Assembly: GCF_028595285.1 (NCBI RefSeq)
Contig: NZ_JAQQXQ010000006.1
Coordinates: 161,406-225,405 of the forward strand
Reading direction: 5' to 3'
DNA: 64,000 nucleotides
DNA from: Erythrobacter fulvus
GTDB taxonomy: Bacteria > Pseudomonadota > Alphaproteobacteria > Sphingomonadales > Sphingomonadaceae
In this document: positions 38,344 through 46,610 of the stretch, piece by piece
Numbering within the stretch: the first letter of the stretch is position 1
How the letters are laid out: every line of letters starts with the position of its first letter
The notes under the pieces: model-generated
The model's input: only the letters and a program-made list of their open reading frames with translations
What the model was told of the DNA's origin: nothing
The model's database searches: none
Made by a program: the position numbers and the translations under genes

Positions 38344-39636
38344 TTGCTTGAAGGTGACAACGCCGGCGCCGGTGGCGGTGCGGGCGGGAAATTCGCACTG
38401 GTGCCGATCCGCCTGCCGGTTGCGCTGACATTCGCAGCTCTGATCGGCGGTCTGCTGGCCGGGATCGCAGGCGCCGCGCTGGAGGCACCTGCGGGTATCG
38501 CCGAAACCGCCGATCTGGTCGGCGGATTGTGGCTGCGCGCGCTGCAGATGACGATCATCCCGCTGGTCGCCGCGCTGCTGGTGCTGGGGCTGGTGCAGAT
38601 GATCATGGCCGCGCGGGTCGGCACGGTGGCGCGGGCGATGCTGCTGCTGATGGTGGCGGTGCAGCTGGCAGGCGGCGCCTTTGCATCGCTGGCCATGCCG
38701 GCTTTGCTGGACATTTTTCCCGTGCCGCAAGGCGCAGGCGCGTTTCTGGCGCAGGCGCCGACCGACGTGGGCGAGGTTCCGCAGGTGCTGGATTTCTTCC
38801 GTTCGCTGGTCTCTCCCAACATCGTCGCCGCCGCCGCCGAGACCGCGATGCTGCCGCTAACGATCTTCTTCGTGATGTTCGCCGTCGCGATCACCCGCCT
38901 GCCGGAGGATCAGAGCGAAAGGTTGCTCGGCTTCTTCCACGCGCTCGGCAATGTCATGCTGCTGATCATCGGCTGGGTGCTGGCTGTGGCACCCGTGGGC
39001 GTGTTCGCACTGGCTTACGGCGTGGGCGTGCAGAGCGGCGGGGGCGCCTTCGCCGCGCTCGGTCATTACGTGCTGACCGTGACCGCGATGGGCACCTTCA
39101 TCCTCGTGCTGGCCTATGCCATCGCGGTTGCCATCGGGCGCACGGGGTTCCTCCGCTTCGCGGCGGCGGTTCTGCCTGCGCAGGCGGTCGCGCTGTCCAC
39201 GCAAAGCTCGCTCGCCAGCTTGCCAGCGATGCTCGATTCCGCAAGCCGCCTGAACCTGCGCGCATCGACCGCCGAATTCGTGCTGCCGCTGGCGGTGGTG
39301 ATTTTCCGCGCCACCAGCGCGGCGATGAACCTTGCGGTGGTCTATTACATTGCCGCGCTTGCCGGGATCGAAGTGCCGCCCGCCATCGCAGTCGCCGGTA
39401 TCCTGATCGCTGCGCTGATCAGCCTGTCGGCGGTCAGCCTGCCCGGTTCGATCAGCTTCGTCGTCTCGATCGGACCGATCGCGCTGGCGATGGGCGTGCC
39501 GGTGGAACCGCTGGCGCTGCTGGTCGCGGTCGAGATGCTGCCCGATCTGATGCGCACGCTCGGCAATGTGACGATGAACGTTGCTGTCACAAGCGCAGTT
39601 GACCGCTCGTCGCGCGCCGCTAGTGGCTCGTCGTAA
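38344..39636 (+). CDS. dicarboxylate/amino acid:cation symporter (DAACS family)
   Basis: This 430-aa membrane protein has the family's re-entrant and substrate motifs: LWLRALQMTIIPLVAALLVLGL, STQSSLASLPAMLD (serine-rich HP1-like loop) and ISLSAVSLPGSISFVVSIG. It resembles GltP/DctA transporters that import glutamate, aspartate or C4-dicarboxylates with H+ or Na+. The start codon is TTG at 38344, preceded by AAGGAAA; a short Gly-rich N-terminus precedes the first helix. It is divergent from glmM. Confidence 0.9.
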   Translation: MLEGDNAGAGGGAGGKFALVPIRLPVALTFAALIGGLLAGIAGAALEAPAGIAETADLVGGLWLRALQMTIIPLVAALLVLGLVQMIMAARVGTVARAMLLLMVAVQLAGGAFASLAMPALLDIFPVPQGAGAFLAQAPTDVGEVPQVLDFFRSLVSPNIVAAAAETAMLPLTIFFVMFAVAITRLPEDQSERLLGFFHALGNVMLLIIGWVLAVAPVGVFALAYGVGVQSGGGAFAALGHYVLTVTAMGTFILVLAYAIAVAIGRTGFLRFAAAVLPAQAVALSTQSSLASLPAMLDSASRLNLRASTAEFVLPLAVVIFRATSAAMNLAVVYYIAALAGIEVPPAIAVAGILIAALISLSAVSLPGSISFVVSIGPIALAMGVPVEPLALLVAVEMLPDLMRTLGNVTMNVAVTSAVDRSSRAASGSS

Positions 39637-39709
39637 TGCTGCAACCCTTCGCCCTCACGGGCGTTGTTGATACATAACCCTCGTTTTTCATCCCAACACG
39701 GAGAAACCC

Positions 39710-40318
39710 ATGGCTTTCCAACTCTCCCCGCTTCCTTATGCCGCCGACGCGCTGGCTCCGGCGATTTCGGCCGAGACGCTGTCGTTCCACCACGGCAAGC
39801 ACCACCAGACCTATGTCGACAAGATGAACGCCGCGATCGAAGGCACGGCCCATGCCGACGCTTCGCTCGAAGCGATCATCGCCGCCTCGCGCGGGACCAA
39901 CCAGGGTCTGTTCAACAATTCGGCGCAGACCTGGAACCACGCCTTCTACTGGCACTCCATGGCCCCTTCGAGCACCGCGCCTTCGGCTGATCTTGCCGCC
40001 AAGATCGACGAGGCTTTCGGCTCGCTCGACGCGCTGAAGCAGCAGCTCAAGGATCGCGGCGCGGGCCACTTCGCGTCCGGCTGGGTGTGGCTGGCCGAAA
40101 AGGGCGGCAAGCTGTCGATCGAGGAAACCCACGATGCCGATACGCTGGCCGATAGCGGCTTCAACCCGCTGCTGGTGCTCGACGTGTGGGAGCACGCCTA
40201 TTACCTCGATCACCAGAACAAGCGTCCGAGCTATCTCGATGCGGTGGTCGAAGGGAAGCTGAACCTTGCCTTCGCGTCCGAAAACCTCGCGCGCGGCACG
40301 GTGTGGACCTACGCCTGA
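39710..40318 (+). CDS. sodB: superoxide dismutase [Fe]
   Basis: This 202-aa protein matches Fe/Mn SOD: SFHHGKHHQTYVDKMN, QTWNHAFYWHSM and VWEHAYYLDH give the three His and one Asp metal ligands. The AQTWNH context favours iron. It dismutes superoxide in the cytoplasm. GGAGAAA before the ATG is a fair SD. It precedes the stress-response locus, and a strong terminator follows. Confidence 0.95.
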   Translation: MAFQLSPLPYAADALAPAISAETLSFHHGKHHQTYVDKMNAAIEGTAHADASLEAIIAASRGTNQGLFNNSAQTWNHAFYWHSMAPSSTAPSADLAAKIDEAFGSLDALKQQLKDRGAGHFASGWVWLAEKGGKLSIEETHDADTLADSGFNPLLVLDVWEHAYYLDHQNKRPSYLDAVVEGKLNLAFASENLARGTVWTYA

Positions 40319-40348
40319 GCCGTCCGTCCGGTTTCGGATTAACGCAGA

Positions 40349-40380
40349 GGCCCGCCCGCAGAAATGCGGCGGGCCTTTTT
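40349..40380 (+). terminator. intrinsic terminator of sodB
   Basis: GGCCCGCC (40349-40356) pairs with GGCGGGCC (40368-40375), extended by GCA/TGC around a GAAA loop, and is followed by TTTTT (40376-40380). It sits between sodB and the end of the convergent ecfG gene. Confidence 0.85.
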
Positions 40381-40384
40381 GCTG

Positions 40385-41011
40385 TCAGGGCTTGGCGCTC
40401 GACAGGTTGCCGGCGGCGACCTCGTCCAGTTCTTCCAGAATCGCGCGGTGGGCCGCGTCGTCATCGGTGGAACGGCGCGGGATGTTGCCGTTGGCGAGCA
40501 TTTCGGTCAGCGTCGCACGGGCGCGGCCCACGCGGCTCTTGATCGTGCCGACCGCACAGCCGCAGATCTCGGCGGCTTCCTCGTAGGAAAAACCGCCCGC
40601 ACCCACCAGCAGCAGCGCCTCGCGCCGTTCGGGCTGAAGCGTCAGCAGCGCGCGGTGCAGGTCTGACAGGTGGATCGGTTCCTCCTGTCCGGCGGGCGCG
40701 GTCAGGATGCGTTCGGCCACGCCCTCGTCATATTCGCCGCGGAAGCGGTTGCGGCGCATGTCGGTGAGATAGGCATTGCGCAGGATCACGAAGGTCCAGG
40801 CGCGCATCGAGGTGCCGGGTTCGAACCGTTCCTGCGCGGCCCAGGCCTTCAGCAGCGTTTCCTGCACCAGATCATCGGCCATATCGGGACGGCCGCACAA
40901 TCCGCGGGCGAAGGCGCGCAGGTGCGGCACGACTTCGGTCAGTTCACGTTTGAAATCGGCCTTTTCCGAGGCCGTGCGCGAGCTCGCGCTGGCAGGGTCG
41001 CTGTCGCTCAT
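40385..41011 (-). CDS. ecfG: EcfG-type general stress response sigma factor
   Basis: This 208-aa ECF sigma factor has region 2 (RPDMADDLVQETLLKAWAAQERF, MRAWTFVILRNAYLTDMRRNRF) and region 4 (LQPERREALLLVGAGGFSYEEAAEICGCAVGTIKSRVGRARATL) characteristic of EcfG/ECF15. It directs the general stress regulon from GGAAC/GTT promoters and is held by NepR until PhyR is phosphorylated. nepR overlaps its start by 4 bases. The C-terminal extension after region 4 is longer than in many members. Confidence 0.95.
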   Translation of the reverse strand: MSDSDPASASSRTASEKADFKRELTEVVPHLRAFARGLCGRPDMADDLVQETLLKAWAAQERFEPGTSMRAWTFVILRNAYLTDMRRNRFRGEYDEGVAERILTAPAGQEEPIHLSDLHRALLTLQPERREALLLVGAGGFSYEEAAEICGCAVGTIKSRVGRARATLTEMLANGNIPRRSTDDDAAHRAILEELDEVAAGNLSSAKP

Positions 41012-41232
41012 CGACGCGCTCCCCGGTCATCCGGGGATTGCGAAGGATTGCCGCCTTGTGCCGCTGCACGCTTGGGATCGATCTCGTCGAGCTTGGCCAG
41101 CAGATCCTTGAAACTGTCGGGCAGGTCTTCCTCGACGACCGAATCATAAAGCTGCTTCAGACCATCGGCCCATTCCGGCGCGCGCTCCGGCTGGCCGGAG
41201 CGTGGAGGGGGCGGTTTTCGGTCTGAGGTCAT
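41008..41232 (-). CDS. nepR: anti-sigma factor NepR
   Basis: This 74-aa protein has the NepR core LKQLYDSVVEEDLPDSFKDLLAKLDE flanked by disordered, basic tails, as in Methylobacterium and Sphingomonas NepR. It binds EcfG in unstressed cells and switches to phosphorylated PhyR under stress. The ATG at 41232 is the first plausible start; upstream reading enters the kinase gene. Its stop overlaps the ecfG start (ATGA), so they form an operon. Confidence 0.92.
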   Translation of the reverse strand: MTSDRKPPPPRSGQPERAPEWADGLKQLYDSVVEEDLPDSFKDLLAKLDEIDPKRAAAQGGNPSQSPDDRGARR

Positions 41233-41354
41233 GATGCTTGTCGTTATCCCTGATCCCTTGGGGCGCACAGCGCCGCTTGTGCGGCGCGCGTGCTCGGGAT
41301 GCCATAGCACAAGCCGCCGCGATTGCCGTAACGCAAACGCGCTTGGACTGTTCG

Positions 41355-41381
41355 GGAACGATGCGCCATATGTTTGGTTCC
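41355..41381. promoter_or_regulatory. overlapping bidirectional EcfG promoter (nepR-ecfG and kinase)
   Basis: On the plus strand GGAAC (41355-41359) and GTT (41377-41379) are 17 bases apart. On the minus strand GGAAC (41381-41377) and GTT (41359-41357) are also 17 bases apart, because the ends are complementary (GGGAAC/GTTCC). Both match the EcfG consensus GGAAC-N16-17-GTT, so one site could serve nepR-ecfG leftward and the histidine kinase rightward. Seen directly; activity is inferred. Confidence 0.7.
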
Positions 41382-41490
41382 GCCCGCAAGACCCGGCGCA
41401 GCAGGACCACGACCCATCCAGAGCCTCGATCCCATTCCCGAACACGATGCTCCGGCGGCCCCGGCTGGCAGCCGCGCAAGGCGCTGGCTG

Positions 41491-43101
41491 GTGCTTTATC
41501 CGCGTGCGATCCCGCTGGCGATCTTCCTTGCCATCGCGGCGATCACGGCGCTGAGCGTGTTTGCGATCGAAAGCAATGCCCGCGCCCGCGAACGCGCGCT
41601 GATGCGCGAATATGCGCAAAGCGTCGCTGCCGGGCTTGATCGCAGCAGCAACAGTTTTTCCTCCTATCTGCGTGCCGGTGCGGCGCTGTTCGCCAGCAGC
41701 GCGGACGTGAGCCCCGAGACATTCGACAATTTCGTGCGCGCGCTGCGGCTCGACATGGATTACCCCGGCGCGGAAGGGATTGGCTGGCTGCCGGTGCTGG
41801 AAACGCCCGACGTGCCCGCCTTCATGGCCAAGGTGCGCGCGCGCCAGCCCGGTTTTCCCGACATCTATCCCACACCGGTCGCCACCACGGGGCGGATTGC
41901 GCCGGTGACGATGTTCGCCCCCGAAAATCCCCGTAACCGCCGCGCGCTGGGTTATGACATGTATTCCGACCCGGCCCGTGCCGCCGCCATGGCCGAGGCC
42001 GAACTGGCTCGCCGCCCGACCGCGTCGGGCCGGATCGTGCTGGAGCAGGAACAATCGGGCAATCTCCCCGCTTTCGCGATCTACATGCCTGTGTTCCGCA
42101 CTTTCGGCGAGGGTGACCGGCGGCTGATCGGCTTCGTTTACACTCCGTTCCGGGCGCGCGAATTTCTCGACGCCGCGATAATCGGCAAGGCGCCCGAGGA
42201 TTTCGGCGTGCGCCTGTATGACGGCGAGGCCAGCACCGGACACCTGCTGGTGACCCATTCGATCAATGATGCCGCGAGCGAGCGGGTTGAGGAGCAGGTG
42301 ACGATCGCCAACCGCAAGCTGTTGCTGGTGGTCGAATCCGCCAATGCACGGATGCTGGCGCCGCTATCGATGGTGACGTTGCTGTTCGGCCTCGCGCTGG
42401 CGAGCCTGCTGATGTTGCTGGCACGATTGCTGACCCAGCAGGCCTATGAAGACCAGTCGCGCCTCGCCTTTTTCGAGGAACAGCATTCGATCCGCAATTC
42501 GCTGACCCGCGAGCTCAATCACCGGGTCAAGAACACGCTTGCCAATGTGTTGTCGATCCTGTCGTTGACCCGGCGGCGCACGCGCGATCTCGACGAATTT
42601 GCCGACAGTCTCGAAGGGCGCATCCGCGCGCTGTCCGCAACCCACGATCTGCTTACCGTTACCGATTGGGGCACCACTCCGATCCGGTCCGTGATCGAGG
42701 CGGAGCTGCAGCATTTCCGCCTTGCCATCGACGATGCGATCCTGCTCGACGGGCCGCCGCTGGAGCTGGCACCCAACGACGCGCTGTCCTTCGGGCTGGC
42801 GGTGCACGAACTGGCCACCAACGCCGCCAAGTACGGGGCTTTGAGCGTTGCCGAAGGGCAGGTGACGATAAGCTGGCAAATGGCGGGCGAACATCTGGCC
42901 GAAGTCGAATGGCGCGAGAGCGGCGGCCCGCCGGTGGCGGGCGAGCGCCGCCGCGGCTTCGGCACCGAGCTGATCGAGAAGATCGTCGCCCACGAATTGC
43001 GCCAGCCGGTCGCGCTCGATTTCCGGCCCGAAGGCGTGGTTTGCGTGATGCGCGTGCCGATCCGCCGTCCTGCGGATTTCCGTATCAGAGAAGGTGGTTA
43101 G
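41491..43101 (+). CDS. CHASE-domain HWE/HisKA_2 histidine kinase of the general stress response
   Basis: This protein of about 536 aa has an N-terminal TM helix (IPLAIFLAIAAITALSVFAIE), a periplasmic CHASE domain (about 40-265, with GAEGIGWLPVL, PVTMFAPENPRNRRALGYDM, FVYTPFRAREFLDA), a second TM (MLAPLSMVTLLFGLALASLLMLL), then a kinase core with ELNHRVKNTLAN (His344) and N-box HELATNAAKYGALS (Asn444). Position beside phyR/nepR/ecfG makes it the likely PhyR kinase/phosphatase (PhyK/PhyT type). GTG 41491 with AAGG upstream is preferred because the TTG at 41374 lies inside the predicted promoter; the TTG would add 39 residues. Confidence 0.85.
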   Translation: MLYPRAIPLAIFLAIAAITALSVFAIESNARARERALMREYAQSVAAGLDRSSNSFSSYLRAGAALFASSADVSPETFDNFVRALRLDMDYPGAEGIGWLPVLETPDVPAFMAKVRARQPGFPDIYPTPVATTGRIAPVTMFAPENPRNRRALGYDMYSDPARAAAMAEAELARRPTASGRIVLEQEQSGNLPAFAIYMPVFRTFGEGDRRLIGFVYTPFRAREFLDAAIIGKAPEDFGVRLYDGEASTGHLLVTHSINDAASERVEEQVTIANRKLLLVVESANARMLAPLSMVTLLFGLALASLLMLLARLLTQQAYEDQSRLAFFEEQHSIRNSLTRELNHRVKNTLANVLSILSLTRRRTRDLDEFADSLEGRIRALSATHDLLTVTDWGTTPIRSVIEAELQHFRLAIDDAILLDGPPLELAPNDALSFGLAVHELATNAAKYGALSVAEGQVTISWQMAGEHLAEVEWRESGGPPVAGERRRGFGTELIEKIVAHELRQPVALDFRPEGVVCVMRVPIRRPADFRIREGG

Positions 43102-43113
43102 GGTCTGCCGCTC

Positions 43114-43908
43114 CTAACCCAAGGGCTTGCTGGACCGGAAGAATAGCGCCTGGCTGATCGCCGCACGAACCGTGGCTTCCTGGAACGGCTTGGTGACGAG
43201 GTAGGTCGGTTCGGGCCGGTCGCCGGTCAGCAGGCGTTCGGGGTAGGCGGTGATGAAGATCACCGGCACGCTGCCGAGCGAGAGAATATCGTCGACTGCA
43301 TCAAGTCCCGATGACCCGTCGGCCAGTTGGATGTCGGCCAGCACCAGCCCGGGCATGGCTTCCGTCACCACTTCGCGCGCCTGCGTGCGCGTGGCCGCGG
43401 TGCCGCAGATCTTGTGGCCCAGCCCGCCGACCAGATCTTCCAGCTGCATCGCGATCAGCGGTTCGTCCTCGATGATCAATACCGAGGTTTTCTGTTCGCG
43501 GTCGATCCCCGCCACCGCCTCGGCCACCAGCGCTTCAACCTCGGGCACGTCGCGTTCGAGGATTGCTGCGGCCTCGGGGATGGTGAAATCCTCCAGCGTG
43601 GTCAGCAGCAGCGCCTGACGCGCGGGCGGCGTGATCGTGCCGAGCCGGTGCTGTGCGCCCGCCTCGTGCTCGCTGGTGCTGTCGCCTGCGAACACATTAT
43701 CCGACTGCGCGCTCTCCCAGACCTTGGTGAAGGCCCGATAGAGCGGGACGCGCCCGCCTTCGAGCGCGCCCATCAGCGCTGTATCCGCCATCGCCGCCTC
43801 GAGCATGGCCCGCACGAAGGCATCGCCCGCGTTTTGCGAACCGGTAAGCGCGCGGGCATAGCGGCGGAGATAGGGCAGGTGCGCGGCGATCTGGTTGGCG
43901 AGGGACAT
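43114..43908 (-). CDS. phyR: stress response regulator PhyR
   Basis: This 264-aa protein fuses a sigma-like domain (1 to about 130, with regions resembling sigma2 and sigma4 but no promoter-binding role) to a receiver domain: acidic pair in VLIIEDEP (143-150), phospho-acceptor Asp192 (LADIQLADG), Thr220 and Lys240 (TKPF). Phosphorylated PhyR binds NepR and frees EcfG (partner switching). It is convergent with the kinase gene, 12 bases apart. A GGAAC-N16-GTT promoter lies upstream. Confidence 0.96.
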   Translation of the reverse strand: MSLANQIAAHLPYLRRYARALTGSQNAGDAFVRAMLEAAMADTALMGALEGGRVPLYRAFTKVWESAQSDNVFAGDSTSEHEAGAQHRLGTITPPARQALLLTTLEDFTIPEAAAILERDVPEVEALVAEAVAGIDREQKTSVLIIEDEPLIAMQLEDLVGGLGHKICGTAATRTQAREVVTEAMPGLVLADIQLADGSSGLDAVDDILSLGSVPVIFITAYPERLLTGDRPEPTYLVTKPFQEATVRAAISQALFFRSSKPLG

Positions 43909-44003
43909 TGGTCGGCTCCGCTGGAGATGACAGCATGGTGCTGTAATTGGCTAAGCGATTCGCGATGGATAGCGGTTCCCGCGCTTCGCGTCGCCTGTTG
44001 CAA

Positions 44004-44027
44004 AACCGGGCGCGCAAAGACGGTTCC
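44004..44027 (-). promoter_or_regulatory. EcfG-type promoter of phyR
   Basis: On the minus strand GGAAC (44027-44023) and GTT (44006-44004) are 16 bases apart, about 95 bases before the phyR start. This matches the EcfG consensus and would give positive feedback on phyR. Confidence 0.7.
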
Positions 44028-44152
44028 GGCCCGCGCAACAAGTGATGAAAAAATTTTTTGCAGGGCGGGAACCGACCGCAAGTTTGCTCATTTAGAGCTT
44101 GTCACCGCCGAGACCCCCCTCCCGTCCAAGCGGCTGGTGATACGATCCCGAA

Positions 44153-44185
44153 AGCCCTCCGCTCTCCCGAGCGGAGGGCTTTTTT
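44153..44185. terminator. bidirectional intrinsic terminator hairpin
   Basis: AGCCCTCCGCT (44153-44163) pairs perfectly with AGCGGAGGGCT (44170-44180) around CTCCCG, with six T on the plus side and A-rich sequence on the other. It directly follows the stop of the minus-strand GNAT-like gene and would also end any rightward transcript from the phyR upstream region. Confidence 0.8.
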
Positions 44186-44186
44186 C

Positions 44187-45362
44187 TTACCCCAGCTTCT
44201 TTTCGTAAATCGCGTATTCGCGGTTGATCTTGCTCTGGATGGTGTCGGCGATGGCGAGCATGCCCTGATTGTCTTCCAGCACCCAGCCCAGCTCGCCGCG
44301 GGACGACCGGAATTTTCCGTTGGCTTCCTGCCGGATCGCCTCGATCATCATGAAGGCGAGCTGGCTGGCTATCCGGCTGTTGTGCAGTTCTTTCAGCACC
44401 CCCATCAGCGGCACCCGCATCCCGGCGCCTTTGGGGTAGCGCAGCCAGCGCAGCATGTGGATCCAGCCGAACGGGAACAGCTTGCCCCCGATCTTCGCCA
44501 GCGCGTCGTTCACGTCGGGGAAGGTCAGCATGAAAGCCACCGGCCGCCCGTCGAGCTCGGCGATCATGTTCAGTTCTTCCTTGATGATCGGGCGCAGCTT
44601 CTTGCCTGCATAGGCGACCTCTTCCGGCGTAAAGGGGACAAAGCCCCAATTGTCCGACCAGGCATCGTTGAGGATCCCGAGCACGATCTGGACTTCCGAA
44701 TCCCAGCGGCTCTTGTCCACCCGCCGGACATTGATGCGCGCGTTCTTGTGGCCCGACTGCACGATCCGCTGCACCAGCGGCGGAAATTCACGGGAGATGT
44801 CGAGATCATAGGTATAAAGCGTCTTTGCACGGGCATAGCCTGCCGCTTCGATCCAGCCCGCGTAATGTGCCGGATGGTGGCCCATCATGATCATCGGCGG
44901 ATGGTCCTGCCCGCGCACGAGCAGGCCAGGCTCCTCCCAGATCGACAGCGAGATCGGGCCAAGCACGCGCATCATCCCCTCGCCCGCAAGCCACGCCTCG
45001 GCCGTCGCGAGAAGCGCATGGGCGACGCCTTCGTCCTCTGCATCGAAATAGCCGAAGAAGCCGGTGCCGGGGCCGAAGCCCTGATCGGCAGGCATGGTCA
45101 GCGCCAGCTCGTCGATATGTGCCGAAATCCGCCCCACCGCGCGCCCGCCGCGATGCGCGATGAACAGCTGTGCCCGCCCGTGACCGAAGAACGGGTTCTT
45201 GTTCGGATCGACCAGCTCGATCTGTTCGGACCTGATCTGCGGCACGAAGTTTTCGAGCCGTGCCGAAAAGGCCCGCCCGCAATCGACAAAGGCCGCCCGC
45301 CCGCGCTTGTCGGTAACAGGTTCGATGCTTATTTCTGATCGGGTGGTGATTGCATCTGACAC
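44187..45362 (-). CDS. YghO-like acyl-CoA N-acyltransferase-fold protein
   Basis: This protein of about 391 aa contains NPFFGHGRAQLFIAHRGGRAV, GFFGYFDAEDEGVAHALL, RVLGPISLSIWEEPGLLV and a second half with VAFMLTFPDVNDALAK. This is the pattern of the uncharacterised YghO-type GNAT-fold family (two GNAT halves). No substrate is known. GTG 45362 is chosen as start because conserved sequence begins a few residues later; TTG 45425 is an alternative, and neither has a strong SD. It is followed by a strong terminator. Confidence 0.7.
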   Translation of the reverse strand: MSDAITTRSEISIEPVTDKRGRAAFVDCGRAFSARLENFVPQIRSEQIELVDPNKNPFFGHGRAQLFIAHRGGRAVGRISAHIDELALTMPADQGFGPGTGFFGYFDAEDEGVAHALLATAEAWLAGEGMMRVLGPISLSIWEEPGLLVRGQDHPPMIMMGHHPAHYAGWIEAAGYARAKTLYTYDLDISREFPPLVQRIVQSGHKNARINVRRVDKSRWDSEVQIVLGILNDAWSDNWGFVPFTPEEVAYAGKKLRPIIKEELNMIAELDGRPVAFMLTFPDVNDALAKIGGKLFPFGWIHMLRWLRYPKGAGMRVPLMGVLKELHNSRIASQLAFMMIEAIRQEANGKFRSSRGELGWVLEDNQGMLAIADTIQSKINREYAIYEKKLG

Positions 45363-45509
45363 GCGTGCTGCCCCGTATTTGCTTTCGATCAAGGTGTCTG
45401 TGTCTCGCCCGCGCCATTGACGCAAGCCAATCGATTACACTCACCGACAGGACAAGTTTGGCGCAGCCCGCGATTTGGGGTAGGGCGGCCTTACCGGATT
45501 AAGCCAGAA

Positions 45510-46598
45510 ATGACCATGCATCAGACCATTGATCCCGCCGCTGCCGCTCCCGCCCGGGCGACCCGCGTCCAGTTCATGGAAGCGGACGACAAGGACATGC
45601 TGCGCGCGGCGCGCGACCTGACAAAGGGGCTGGGCGAGGCAAAGCCCGGTATCTACTGGCCCGACATGCTGCTGTCGGCGGTCATCGGCTATGCCGGCAT
45701 CGCGGTGACGATCCTCTCTTCCGATCTTGCAGTGCAGATCGTCGCCGGACTGGTGGCGGCGCTGGCGCTCTACCGCGCGCTGATGTTCATTCACGAGCTG
45801 ACCCATATCCATCGCGATGCGCTGCCCGGCTTCCGCACGTGGTGGAACCTGCTCGTCGGCATCCCCTTGCTGATGCCCAGCTTCATGTACGAAGGCGTGC
45901 ACACGATCCATCACAAGCGCACGCAATACGGCACGCCGGAAGACCCGGAATATCTGCCTTTGGCCCTGATGAAGCCGTGGAGCCTGCCGCTGTTCGTGAT
46001 CGTCGCGATCCTCGCGCCGGTGGCGCTGGTGGTGCGCGCGGCGGTGCTGGTGCCGCTCGGCGCGCTGATCCCGGCGGTGCGCCGCTTCACGTGGGAGCGG
46101 TTTTCGGCGCTCTCGATCAACCCCGATTTCCGCCGCCGTCCGCCCGAGGGCGACTTTGCCAAGCGGGTGCGCTGGCAGGAGGCGGGGGTGTTCGTGTGGT
46201 CGTGGGCGCTGATTGGCAGCAGCTTCGTGATCGGCTGGCAACCGCTTGCCATCGCGATGGGCGTGCTTTCTCTGACCGCCCTGCTCAACCAGCTGCGCAC
46301 ACTGGTGGCGCACCTGTGGGAGAACGAGGGCGAGGCGATGACGGTGACGGCGCAGTTCCTCGACAGCGTGAACGTGCCTCCACCGGGTATCGCCGCGGAA
46401 ATCTGGGCGCCGGTCGGCCTGCGTTATCACGCGCTGCACCACCTGATGCCCTCGATGCCCTATCACGACCTGCCCGAGGCGCACCGTCGTCTGGCGCGCG
46501 AGCTGGGTACGGGTTCGACCTATGAAGGCGCGAACCATCCCGGCATGCTGGTGCTGGTGGCGCGGATCGCGAAAAGCACGATGGGAAAGCGGGCCTAA
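45510..46598 (+). CDS. membrane fatty acid desaturase
   Basis: This 362-aa protein has the three His boxes of membrane di-iron desaturases: HELTHIH (box 1), HTIHHKRTQYG (box 2) and RYHALHHLMPSMPYHDLPEAH (box 3), with hydrophobic helices between them. It introduces double bonds into acyl chains or hydroxylates a lipid/carotenoid-like substrate; the specific target is not clear. Start 45510 follows a weak SD; 45516 is possible. Confidence 0.88.
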   Translation: MTMHQTIDPAAAAPARATRVQFMEADDKDMLRAARDLTKGLGEAKPGIYWPDMLLSAVIGYAGIAVTILSSDLAVQIVAGLVAALALYRALMFIHELTHIHRDALPGFRTWWNLLVGIPLLMPSFMYEGVHTIHHKRTQYGTPEDPEYLPLALMKPWSLPLFVIVAILAPVALVVRAAVLVPLGALIPAVRRFTWERFSALSINPDFRRRPPEGDFAKRVRWQEAGVFVWSWALIGSSFVIGWQPLAIAMGVLSLTALLNQLRTLVAHLWENEGEAMTVTAQFLDSVNVPPPGIAAEIWAPVGLRYHALHHLMPSMPYHDLPEAHRRLARELGTGSTYEGANHPGMLVLVARIAKSTMGKRA

Positions 46599-46610
46599 GC
46601 CCCGACCTTC

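Noticed and set aside
36896..38428. Long plus-strand open frame across glmM
   Set aside because: Antisense to intact glmM, no recognisable domain, composition typical of an opposite-strand shadow.
41233..42258. N-terminal extension of nepR
   Set aside because: It reads antisense through the histidine kinase; NepR proteins are about 60-80 residues.
44068..44091. EcfG promoter on the plus strand at GGAAC 44068
   Set aside because: No GTT occurs 16 or 17 bases downstream.
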